Source of the DNA: Bacillota bacterium
GTDB lineage: Bacteria; Bacillota; UBA4882; JAAYXC01
Length of the DNA: 14,134 bases
Direction of reading: 5' to 3'
NCBI GenBank assembly: GCA_012516115.1
Contig: JAAYXC010000415.1
Span: forward strand, 1-14,134
Shown one piece after another: positions 1 through 5,808 of the stretch. Position 1 is the first letter of the stretch. The number at the start of each line of letters is the position of its first letter. Below the pieces are notes generated by a model, which saw only the letters and a list, made by a program, of their open reading frames with translations, did no database searches and was not told where the DNA came from. A program made the translations under genes and the position numbers.

Positions 1-2
1 AT

Positions 3-803
3 TACGATGTCACCGAGACGATGCTGAAATACTTCATCGAGCGGGTCTGCCCGCGGCCGAGGCTTTTTCTGCCCCAAGTCGTGGTCTGCGTTCCTTCCGG
101 CGTGACGAGCGTGGAAAGGCGCGCGGTGCTGGAGGCGGCCATGCAGGCCGGAGCCAAGCGCACCTATCTCATCGAGGAACCGATGGCCGCCGCCATCGGC
201 GCCGGGATCGACATCAGCGAACCCAGCGGCAACATGGTGGTGGATATCGGGGGCGGCACCACGGACATCGCCGTCATTTCTTTGGGGGGAATCGTGGTCA
301 GCGAGTCGCTCCGGGTGGGTGGCGATAAGTTCGATGAGGCCATCATTCGTTATATCAAAAAAATGTATAACTTGATGATCGGCGAACGCACGGCCGAAGA
401 GGTGAAGATTCAGATCGGTTCGGCCTATCCCGAGGGCGAAGGGAAGTCCATGGAGATCAAAGGTCGCGACCTCGTCACCGGGCTCCCGCGGACCATCAAG
501 TTCACCTCGGCCGATACCTTCCAGGCCCTCTCCGAGCCGATCACGACCATCATCGACGGAATAAAATCCGTGCTCGAACGGACCCCGCCCGAACTGGCCT
601 CGGACATCGTCGATAAAGGGATCGTCCTTACCGGGGGCGGGGCTTTGCTACACGGCTTCGCCCGCTTGTTGAGCGAGGAGACGGAGATCCCGGTCCACCT
701 GGCCGAGGACCCCATGTCCTGCGTGGCCCTGGGCGCCGGGAAGGTCCTGGAGTACATGGATGAGCTCAAAAACAGCCTGGTGGTGGGCAGTCGCTCGGTC
801 TAG
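3..803 (+). CDS. mreB: Rod shape-determining protein MreB (5' end outside window)
   Basis: Actin-like ATPase that forms membrane-associated filaments guiding the elongasome and lateral wall synthesis. The frame is open from base 3 (YDVTETMLKYFIERV), so roughly the first 75 of about 340 residues lie upstream of the window; the ATG at 21 is internal. Visible MreB landmarks are VVCVPSGVTSVERRAV, the IEEPMAAAIGA segment, the phosphate-2 loop MVVDIGGGTTDIAVISLGG, YNLMIGERTAEEVKIQIGSA, GRDLVTGLPRTI, the adenosine motif GIVLTGGGALLHG, and the C-terminal AEDPMSCVALGAGKVLE. These match MreB/Mbl closely; the paralogs MreB and Mbl cannot be separated with certainty from this fragment, and mreC/mreD do not follow. 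The stop TAG at 801-803 is followed by a terminator-like hairpin and then the glmU-like gene. The identity as an MreB family protein is firm. Confidence 0.95.
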   Translation, partial: YDVTETMLKYFIERVCPRPRLFLPQVVVCVPSGVTSVERRAVLEAAMQAGAKRTYLIEEPMAAAIGAGIDISEPSGNMVVDIGGGTTDIAVISLGGIVVSESLRVGGDKFDEAIIRYIKKMYNLMIGERTAEEVKIQIGSAYPEGEGKSMEIKGRDLVTGLPRTIKFTSADTFQALSEPITTIIDGIKSVLERTPPELASDIVDKGIVLTGGGALLHGFARLLSEETEIPVHLAEDPMSCVALGAGKVLEYMDELKNSLVVGSRSV

Positions 804-828
804 ATGCGGGTTTTACGTTTTTTATTGG

Positions 829-856
829 GCCGGCCTTCGTTACGGGTCGGCTTTTT
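829..856 (+). terminator. Intrinsic terminator-like hairpin between mreB and glmU
   Basis: The stem GCCGGCC (829-835) pairs with GGTCGGC (845-851), 7 bp including one G-U, with a 9-nt loop, followed immediately by TTTTT (852-856). This is a classical rho-independent terminator 25 bases after the mreB stop. It ends only about 4 bases before the ribosome binding site of the next gene, leaving no room for a promoter in between. It may therefore act as an attenuator or partial terminator rather than a full stop. Confidence 0.6.
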
Positions 857-859
857 CAT

Positions 860-866
860 AAGGAGG
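860..866 (+). promoter_or_regulatory. Strong ribosome binding site of the glmU-like gene
   Basis: AAGGAGG at 860-866 is a full anti-16S match. It lies 6 nt before an ATT (873) that is in frame with the GlmU homology and 7 nt before a TTG (874) that is out of frame. It therefore places translation initiation at 873-876 and argues against the in-frame ATG at 804. Confidence 0.8.
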
Positions 867-872
867 TCTTTC

Positions 873-1964
873 ATTGAAAAACTCTATGTGGCGGTTCTGG
901 CCGCCGGGCTGGGGACGCGGATGCGCTCGGCCCATCCCAAGGTCCTCCATCCCCTGGGAGGCCGGCCGATGCTGGAAAGAGTTCTCGCGGCCGTCACGGC
1001 CCTTGCGCCCGTGGAAACGGTGGTGGTGGTGGGCTACGGGGCAGAGGAGATCCGGGCCGCCATCGGTGAGGGCGTCCGTTATGCGGTTCAGCGAGAACAG
1101 CTCGGGACCGGCCATGCCCTGGCGGTGGCCGTGGCCGCCTTGAGCGACCGCGAGGGAGATCTCCTCGTCTTGTACGGGGACATGCCCTTTCTCCGCGCCG
1201 AGACGCTCGCTGCGTTGGTGGCCCATCACCGGCGGACGGGCGCCGAGGCGACCCTGCTCGTGACGAGGCAGGGACCGGAATCGCGTTTTGGGCGCATCAT
1301 CCGCGATGCGGAGGGACGTTTCCTCCGAATCGTGGAGTATAAAGACGCCACCCCCGCCGAAAGGGCCATTGCCGAGGTGAACGCCGGGGTTTACTGTTTT
1401 CGTCTCGGGGCGCTGGTGGCCAACCTTCCCCGCTTAGAACCGAACAATGCCCAGGGTGAGTACTATCTCACCGATCTCTTCCCCTTCATCGCCGCCGCCG
1501 GCCGGGTGGAAGCCGTGGCACTGGGCCGGCCGGAGGAGTTTTACGGGCCCAACGATCGGGCGGAACTGGCCGCGGCCGAGCGGAAGCTCCGGGAAGAGAT
1601 CAACACCCGTCATCTTCTGGCCGGGGTGAGCATGCCGGATCCGGCCGCGGTCTATATCGAGGAAGGGGTGATCATCGGCCGTGATACGGTGCTTTATCCC
1701 GGCACCGTCCTCGCCGGTCGGACGGAGATCGGCGAAGGATGCTCGCTGGGCCCGGCGGTGGAGATCCGGGATTCGCGCCTGGGATCCGGCGTGCAGGTGG
1801 CCCATTCCGTGGTAATAGAGAGCGAGATAGGGCCCCACCAGCGGGTCGGGCCGTTCATCTATCTCTACCGGGGAGTGGCCAGCGGCGGGGTGGTCCCGGC
1901 GATAACCGGGCCCTGGCGGCCGACCGTCGTTCCCGTCGGAGAGGGGCCCGGAGGATCCGATTAG
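873..1964 (+). CDS. glmU: GlmU-like UDP-N-acetylglucosamine pyrophosphorylase, C-terminally truncated
   Basis: Predicted to make UDP-GlcNAc from UTP and GlcNAc-1-P for peptidoglycan synthesis in the cytoplasm. The nucleotidyltransferase domain (about 1-230) is complete: LAAGLGTRM loop (9-17) with PKVLHP Lys23, QLGTGHA, LYGDMPF with the metal-binding Asp103, IVEYKDA, EVNAGVY, and FYGPNDRAEL with the second metal ligand Asn. A left-handed beta-helix follows (VYIEEGVIIGRDTVLYPGTV and IEIGPHQRVGPF-type coils) but stops after about five coils. The protein has about 363 residues against about 455 for bifunctional GlmU, and the acetyltransferase catalytic coils and His are absent. The C-terminal tail is rich in Gly and Pro and unrelated to the family. 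Start: homology begins at 873 (ATT) just behind a perfect Shine-Dalgarno. The N-terminal extension from ATG 804 would run through the hairpin and resembles nothing. One extra A in the 877-881 run would instead give a TTG start and the ordinary N-terminus MKKLYVAVLAAG. Identity of the N-domain is sure; the acetyltransferase function is doubtful. Confidence 0.88.
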   Translation: MEKLYVAVLAAGLGTRMRSAHPKVLHPLGGRPMLERVLAAVTALAPVETVVVVGYGAEEIRAAIGEGVRYAVQREQLGTGHALAVAVAALSDREGDLLVLYGDMPFLRAETLAALVAHHRRTGAEATLLVTRQGPESRFGRIIRDAEGRFLRIVEYKDATPAERAIAEVNAGVYCFRLGALVANLPRLEPNNAQGEYYLTDLFPFIAAAGRVEAVALGRPEEFYGPNDRAELAAAERKLREEINTRHLLAGVSMPDPAAVYIEEGVIIGRDTVLYPGTVLAGRTEIGEGCSLGPAVEIRDSRLGSGVQVAHSVVIESEIGPHQRVGPFIYLYRGVASGGVVPAITGPWRPTVVPVGEGPGGSD

Positions 1965-1998
1965 GCCCTTCTTCCTCCCATCCGATGTTTTAAACCAG

Positions 1999-2036
1999 GT
2001 ACCGTCAACCGCCTTCCCCGGTACGGCGGTTCTTCT
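1999..2036 (+). terminator. Weak terminator-like hairpin after glmU, with alternative pairing
   Basis: AACCGCC (2007-2013) pairs with GGCGGTT (2025-2031), 7 bp, followed by the pyrimidine tract CTTCT. An overlapping alternative stem GTACCG (1999-2004) with CGGTAC (2019-2024) cannot form at the same time. The T-tract is poor, so termination efficiency is uncertain. It is the only candidate transcript end for glmU before the oppositely oriented polymerase gene. Confidence 0.35.
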
Positions 2037-2164
2037 CCGGGACGTTCGTCCCCACTTCTCCGTCCGTCGTCCCACCTCCCGGCCGCGGCAAAAGACCATC
2101 GGCTCCACGCCCTTCGTCGAGTTTCGCCAAGCACCCCCCTTCGTTATGTTCCGTCCAAACTGCC

Positions 2165-2183
2165 GAAAGCGATAACGCTTTCA
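2165..2183. repeat. Perfect inverted repeat, cre-like, between convergent genes
   Basis: GAAAGCG (2165-2171), a 4-base centre ATAA, and CGCTTTC (2176-2182) form a perfect 7-bp inverted repeat. On the minus strand, bases 2183-2170 read TGAAAGCGTTATCG, which fits the CcpA catabolite-responsive element consensus TGWNANCGNTNWCA except at the last base. The site lies downstream of both flanking genes, an unusual place for a cre operator, so it could equally be a transcript-end hairpin. The rest of 1965-2245 shows no gene. Confidence 0.3.
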
Positions 2184-2245
2184 TGCGAAGAAAAGCCACC
2201 GGTTCGGCCGGGAAGCCGTGGTTATCCCCTTTGATTTAAGATCGA

Positions 2246-3127
2246 TCAAACCAGGAGTTCGGGCGGGAGTTCCTGGCGGAGATGGAGAAGGTCGGCGAAG
2301 AGGTCGCCGACTTTTTCCAGCCGGGCCAGGGCCTTGGGCAGGAGAAAATCGGGCGGATTCGTCGTCGGGAGTTCTTCCCAGGTCACGGGGAGGGAGACCG
2401 GGGCTCCTGGTAACGGCCGGAGGCTGTAAACCGAGGCGATGGTCTTGCCGCGCAGGTTCTGGAGATGGTCCAGGTAGACTTTACCGGCCCGTTCGCTTAC
2501 GCGGCGGACGTTGGTGGCCAGTTCAGGCATGGCCGCGATGACCGCCTCGCCCAGGCGCTTGACGAAAGTGGCGGTCTGGCGGAAAGTGTATCGCGGGGCA
2601 ATGGGCAGGTAAAGGTGGAGCCCGGTGGCCCCCGAGAGTTTTGGATAGAGGGCCAGACCCAGCCGGTCGGTCAGGGTTTTGATGGCCTGGGCCACGCGGA
2701 CGGCGTCGGCGTAGGTGGCGGGTGGCATGGGATCGAGATCGAAGACGGCATAGGTGGGCCGTTCCAGGTCGTAACGGGTGGAGAGCCAGGGGTGGAATTC
2801 GATGGCCCCCAGGTTCACCGCCCAGATGACGGTGGGGAGATTGTTGGCCATGCTGTAGCGAATCACCCGGTCGGCGGACGGGATCTCCACCGTCTCGACG
2901 AAATCGGGCGTCTCCGGGCAATCTTTTTGGTAGAAATACTCCCCGGTGATCCCGTCCGGATAACGGGCCAGGGAAAGAGGGCGATCGCGCAGGTGAGGGG
3001 CCAGAAGCGGCCAGACCCGGACGTAATAGTTCATGATGTCGGCCTTGGTATAGCCCTCCTCGGGCCAGAAGACCTTGTCGAGGTTCGTTACGGTTAATTC
3101 CTGACGATCGACCGTGACGGTGGGCAA
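2246..3127 (-). CDS. ligD (Pol domain): Stand-alone LigD-type NHEJ polymerase/primase domain protein
   Basis: Archaeo-eukaryotic primase-superfamily polymerase of bacterial non-homologous end joining. It adds (ribo)nucleotides at Ku-bound break ends before ligation. The 293-residue protein covers the whole PolDom: LTVTNLDKVFWPEEGYTKAD (11-30), FHPW with His111, the metal-binding pair FDLDP Asp130/Asp132, KLSGATGLHLYLP with His171, the third acidic residue in KVYLDHLQN Asp220, and RGKTIASVYSLRPLPGAPV (227-243). Ligase and nuclease domains are absent, so this is a single-domain LigD part. Start: TTG at 3127 is preceded on the minus strand by GAGAGAGGA at a good distance. A TTG 20 codons upstream (3187) lacks a clear Shine-Dalgarno and adds non-homologous residues. 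A TATACT (minus strand, 3181-3176) is a possible -10. The gene is divergent from the deoR regulator. Ku and ligase lie about 8 kb away on the same strand. Confidence 0.92.
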   Translation of the reverse strand: MPTVTVDRQELTVTNLDKVFWPEEGYTKADIMNYYVRVWPLLAPHLRDRPLSLARYPDGITGEYFYQKDCPETPDFVETVEIPSADRVIRYSMANNLPTVIWAVNLGAIEFHPWLSTRYDLERPTYAVFDLDPMPPATYADAVRVAQAIKTLTDRLGLALYPKLSGATGLHLYLPIAPRYTFRQTATFVKRLGEAVIAAMPELATNVRRVSERAGKVYLDHLQNLRGKTIASVYSLRPLPGAPVSLPVTWEELPTTNPPDFLLPKALARLEKVGDLFADLLHLRQELPPELLV

Positions 3128-3281
3128 ATTAATTCCTCTCTCCCGGCCGTGGCCGCCGATCCGACCCGGCAGTAAAAGTATACCCAACGGAAACGCGGCC
3201 TTTCCTTCCCTCCGCTTTCACGCAACATCCGGCAGAAAGACGCAGCCCCGCTTTTTTTATGGTAAAATGGAAGCATCGCTG

Positions 3282-3288
3282 AAAGGAG
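3282..3288 (+). promoter_or_regulatory. Ribosome binding site fixing the DeoR regulator start
   Basis: AAAGGAG at 3282-3288 lies 8 nt before GTG 3297, where DeoR homology begins. A possible -10 TAAAAT (3263-3268) lies upstream without a convincing -35. The reading frame is open back to 3114, but that part overlaps the divergent polymerase gene start and has no family similarity. Confidence 0.65.
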
Positions 3289-3296
3289 CATATTCC

Positions 3297-4079
3297 GTGT
3301 TCACCATCGAGCGACTACAACGGATCCGGCGGATCCTGCTGGAGAAGAAACGGGTGGAAGTGACCGAGCTGAGCCAGGTCTTCGGGGTCTCCGAGTCCAC
3401 CATTAGACGAGATCTGGATAAATTAGAAAAAGAAGGTTTTTTGCGCAAGACCTATGGCGGGGCCGTCCTGGCCGAAGATAGCGTCGTCGCGCCGGAGGAT
3501 AACGATCCCCTGACCATGGAGCGGACCAAGATCGCCCGTTTAGCCGCGGATATGGTAGGCGAGGGGGAGGCGATTTTTCTCGGCGGAGGACCGGTTTGCC
3601 TCCGGTTGGCCGCTTGCCTTGCGGGCAGGCAGAGACTGACCGTGGTCACCAACGACCTGGAGATCGCGGTGGAACTTGCCGAGGCCCCTTATGTGAACGT
3701 CAAGGTCACGGGTGGGGAGTTGATCCCCGGTACTTTTAGCCTGGCCGGCTCGGGGGCCCTGGAGTCGATCCGCGGCCTCTGTTTCAACAAGCCTTTTCTC
3801 GCGCCTACCGGCGCCGATCTGAAGTTCGGCTACGCCGTGCCAACGCTGGGCGAAGCCCAGCTGATCCGGGCCGTCACGGCGGTCACCCAGGAGATCGTGG
3901 CCCTCCTCGATCGCACGGTTTTCGGTCGCCTGGCCCTGGCGCCCGTGGCGGGATTGGCGGAGATCCCCACCGTGGTAACCACCAACCTTCTCCCCCATGA
4001 CTTCAAGGCGTTCTATCTCGCCCATCAGGTCAAGGTGTTCACGGCATACGAGCTCGCCCAACCGGGCGCGCGGAGGTGA
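3297..4079 (+). CDS. DeoR-family transcriptional regulator of the sugar-transport module
   Basis: A 260-residue protein, the usual DeoR length. The N-terminal winged helix-turn-helix (about 4-57) is canonical: ERLQRIRRILLEKKRVEVTE, LSQVFGVSESTIRRDLDKLE, then the signature GFLRKTYGGAV. The C-terminal sensor domain (about 75-250, DeoRC fold) normally binds a phosphorylated sugar. Here its motifs are altered: IFLGGGPVC (93-101) in place of the usual D-x-GTTT-like phosphate loop, LLDRTVFGR (203-211) in place of AD-x-SKFGR, and VVTT in place of the ITD motif, while TNDLEIAVEL, KVTGGELIPGT and GADLKFGY are kept. The gene directly precedes and touches the ABC ATPase gene, so it very probably controls this operon, most likely as a repressor. 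Xylose operons in Bacillota are more often run by the ROK-family XylR, so the effector may not be free xylose. Confidence 0.88.
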   Translation: MFTIERLQRIRRILLEKKRVEVTELSQVFGVSESTIRRDLDKLEKEGFLRKTYGGAVLAEDSVVAPEDNDPLTMERTKIARLAADMVGEGEAIFLGGGPVCLRLAACLAGRQRLTVVTNDLEIAVELAEAPYVNVKVTGGELIPGTFSLAGSGALESIRGLCFNKPFLAPTGADLKFGYAVPTLGEAQLIRAVTAVTQEIVALLDRTVFGRLALAPVAGLAEIPTVVTTNLLPHDFKAFYLAHQVKVFTAYELAQPGARR

Positions 4080-4080
4080 T
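4072..4080 (+). promoter_or_regulatory. Extended Shine-Dalgarno inside the end of the deoR gene
   Basis: GGAGGTGAT (4072-4080) matches nine consecutive bases of the anti-Shine-Dalgarno complement. Its spacing suits TTG 4085 (4 nt after the T) and is too tight for ATG 4079, which lies within the motif itself. It overlaps the regulator's TGA stop (4077-4079), implying translational coupling. Confidence 0.7.
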
Positions 4081-4084
4081 GCCC

Positions 4085-5581
4085 TTGAGCCTTCTCGAGT
4101 TGTCCAGGATCGGCAAATCATCGGCCGGACGCCCGGTGTTGCAGGAGGTGGATCTGGTCCTCGAAGCCGGCCAAGGTCATATTCTGATCGGCGAGAACGG
4201 CGCAGGCAAAAGCACCATCTGTCGGATCATCGGCGGCGACCTTTGCCAGGACCAGGGTGAACTCCGCCTGGACGGGAAGGTCCGGCGGTTCGCCAGCCCA
4301 CGAGAAGCCCGCGCGCTCGGTATTCGGGTTGTTCCCGAGGAACAGGCCATCTTCCCCCACCTGTCCGTGGCGGAGAACATTTTCATCGGCGAGGAACCAT
4401 CCCACCCCTGGTTTCCCCCTATCGTCGATAGAGAGCGCATGTTCGCCACCTGTTATCGCTTCTTCCGCGAATACGGGATCAGGCTGGACCCCGATCTCCC
4501 CATGCATCTCCTCGGTCTCGGCGAACAGCGGCTGGTGGAGATCCTCCGCGCGGCCATGACCGATCCGCGTTTGATCGTCATGGACGAGGTAACCGCCAGC
4601 CTCTCGGAGCCGGAACGCCAGATGATCTTCGGCCTCCTCCGGGCGTTGATGGCCAAAGGCGTGGGAGTGTTACTGGTTACCCACCGGCTCGAGGATCTCC
4701 GCCATTTCGGTGATTGGGTCACGGTGCTCAAGGAGGGCCGGGTGGCCGCCAGCGGCCCCCTGGCCGCCCTCTCCCTCCCCGAGATCGTCAAGCTCATGGC
4801 CCGCGAACGTGCGCCGGCCTGTTATCCCCGGTTGCGATGCAAGCCCGGGCGGGTTCTTCTGGTGGTGAAGAACCTCTCCCGTCCACCGATCCTCGAAGGG
4901 ATCGATCTCGTCCTGCGGAGCGGGGAGGTACTGGGATTGGCCGGCTTGCTCGGATCCGGCCGTACGGCTCTGGCCCGGGCGATCGCCGGCATCGACCGGA
5001 TCTCCGGCGGGGAGATATGGATCGACGGGCGAAGGGTCACGCTCAAAAATCCCTCCGACGCGGTGCGTCTCGGGATGTGTTATCTCACCGAGGATCCGCG
5101 GGGAAAAGGTCTCTTCCTCTCCCTCAACGTCCCGGCCAACATCACCATCACCGATATGGACCGCGTGCGGGACGGATTCTTTCTCAACTTTTACCGGGAG
5201 GAACTTCTGGCCAGGGGCTATATCGACGAACTGGGCATCGGCCTCCCAAACCCCCATGCCACCACCGCCCAGTTGAGCGGGGGCAACCGGCAGAAGGTGG
5301 TCCTGGCCAAATGGCTCTATCGTTCGGCCAGGATTTTCGTCCTCGATGAACCCACCAAGGGCCTGGACATCGAGACCAAACTCGATTTCTACAACATCAT
5401 CAACGAACTGACCCGCTGTGGGGCCGGTGTGATCTTCATCTCTTCGGATCTCCAGGAATTGCGGGGCATGTCCGATCGGATCCTGGTGATGTATGGAGGG
5501 CGGTTGGTCGGTGAATTGGCCAAAGAAGAAGCCACCGAAGAACGCCTGCTCATGCTGGCCATGGGCGGCGATCCGACCTAA
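4085..5581 (+). CDS. CUT2-type sugar ABC transporter ATP-binding protein (tandem NBD), second ATPase of the module
   Basis: Energises a ribose/xylose/galactose-class (CUT2) importer from the cytoplasmic face. The 498-residue protein has two fused nucleotide-binding domains. NBD1 (about 1-235): Walker A GENGAGKST (36-44), signature-region LLGLGEQRLVEIL, Walker B LIVMDEV with catalytic Glu168, switch His in VTHRLED. NBD2 (about 250-498): GLLGSGRTAL with Arg in place of the Walker A Lys (usual for CUT2), intact signature LSGGNRQKVV, Walker B VLDEPTKGLD, and Ser in place of the switch His (ISSDLQEL). This resembles RbsA/MglA/XylG but diverges clearly from the xylG gene 1.3 kb downstream; its NBD1 signature GEQR differs from the usual GQQQ. 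It has no permease or binding protein of its own in the window. ATG 4079 is an alternative start that overlaps the deoR stop. The true partner could be the XylH encoded downstream or a permease elsewhere. Confidence 0.88.
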   Translation: MSLLELSRIGKSSAGRPVLQEVDLVLEAGQGHILIGENGAGKSTICRIIGGDLCQDQGELRLDGKVRRFASPREARALGIRVVPEEQAIFPHLSVAENIFIGEEPSHPWFPPIVDRERMFATCYRFFREYGIRLDPDLPMHLLGLGEQRLVEILRAAMTDPRLIVMDEVTASLSEPERQMIFGLLRALMAKGVGVLLVTHRLEDLRHFGDWVTVLKEGRVAASGPLAALSLPEIVKLMARERAPACYPRLRCKPGRVLLVVKNLSRPPILEGIDLVLRSGEVLGLAGLLGSGRTALARAIAGIDRISGGEIWIDGRRVTLKNPSDAVRLGMCYLTEDPRGKGLFLSLNVPANITITDMDRVRDGFFLNFYREELLARGYIDELGIGLPNPHATTAQLSGGNRQKVVLAKWLYRSARIFVLDEPTKGLDIETKLDFYNIINELTRCGAGVIFISSDLQELRGMSDRILVMYGGRLVGELAKEEATEERLLMLAMGGDPT

Positions 5582-5622
5582 AGAGGCGTCCTTCGCGTTC
5601 ACTTTTTTCATCAATTTTACAA

Positions 5623-5637
5623 CATTGATCAACAATG
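5623..5637. promoter_or_regulatory. Candidate operator palindrome in the AT-rich gap before xylF
   Basis: CATTG, 5 bases, CAATG (5623-5637), centred on the perfect 8-mer palindrome TTGATCAA (5625-5632). The surrounding 5601-5680 is markedly more AT-rich than the genes. TTGATC (5625-5630) with TTATCC (5648-5653) at 17-bp spacing could be a weak sigma-70-type promoter overlapped by the palindrome. The binding protein is unknown; the DeoR regulator encoded upstream is the obvious candidate. Confidence 0.3.
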
Positions 5638-5693
5638 CGCAAAAGTCTTATCCAATAAGAAGGAATATGACAAAAAACGGCGAATGATCCATG

Positions 5694-5736
5694 CCGGGAT
5701 AAACGCCCGCCGAAGGCGGGGAGACCGTTATCCCGG
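5694..5736 (+). repeat. Nested stem-loop in the xylF leader
   Basis: An outer perfect 9-bp inverted repeat CCGGGATAA (5694-5702) / TTATCCCGG (5728-5736) encloses a 2-bp CG/CG step and an inner stem CCCGCC (5706-5711) / GGCGGG (5715-5720) with a GAA loop. One A bulges on the left and GAGAC on the right. No T-run follows, so it is not a standard terminator. It lies in the 227-base gap between the first ATPase and xylF and probably forms a stable RNA structure about 70 bases upstream of the xylF start. I match it to no known riboswitch. Confidence 0.6.
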
Positions 5737-5808
5737 GAGGTGGTCCGGTGCAACAGTTCACGAAGGTCTGCCGGTGAGAAATACAAAAGGCAAAGGGGGT
5801 AATGGCAA

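Noticed and set aside
804..872. ATG 804, directly after the mreB stop, as start of the glmU-like gene
   Set aside because: It has no ribosome binding site, its codons run through the terminator hairpin, and the added 23 residues do not resemble any GlmU N-terminus. The perfect Shine-Dalgarno lies downstream at 860-866.
5667..5687. Six-codon leader peptide MTKNGE before the 5694-5736 stem
   Set aside because: The AAGGA-like site is only about 2 nt from the ATG, and the codons show no attenuation pattern such as repeated regulatory codons.
5694..5800. T-box or other known riboswitch in the xylF leader
   Set aside because: GGGAGGTGGTCC only loosely recalls the T-box core; there is no specifier stem or terminator pair, and a sugar-binding gene is not a T-box target.
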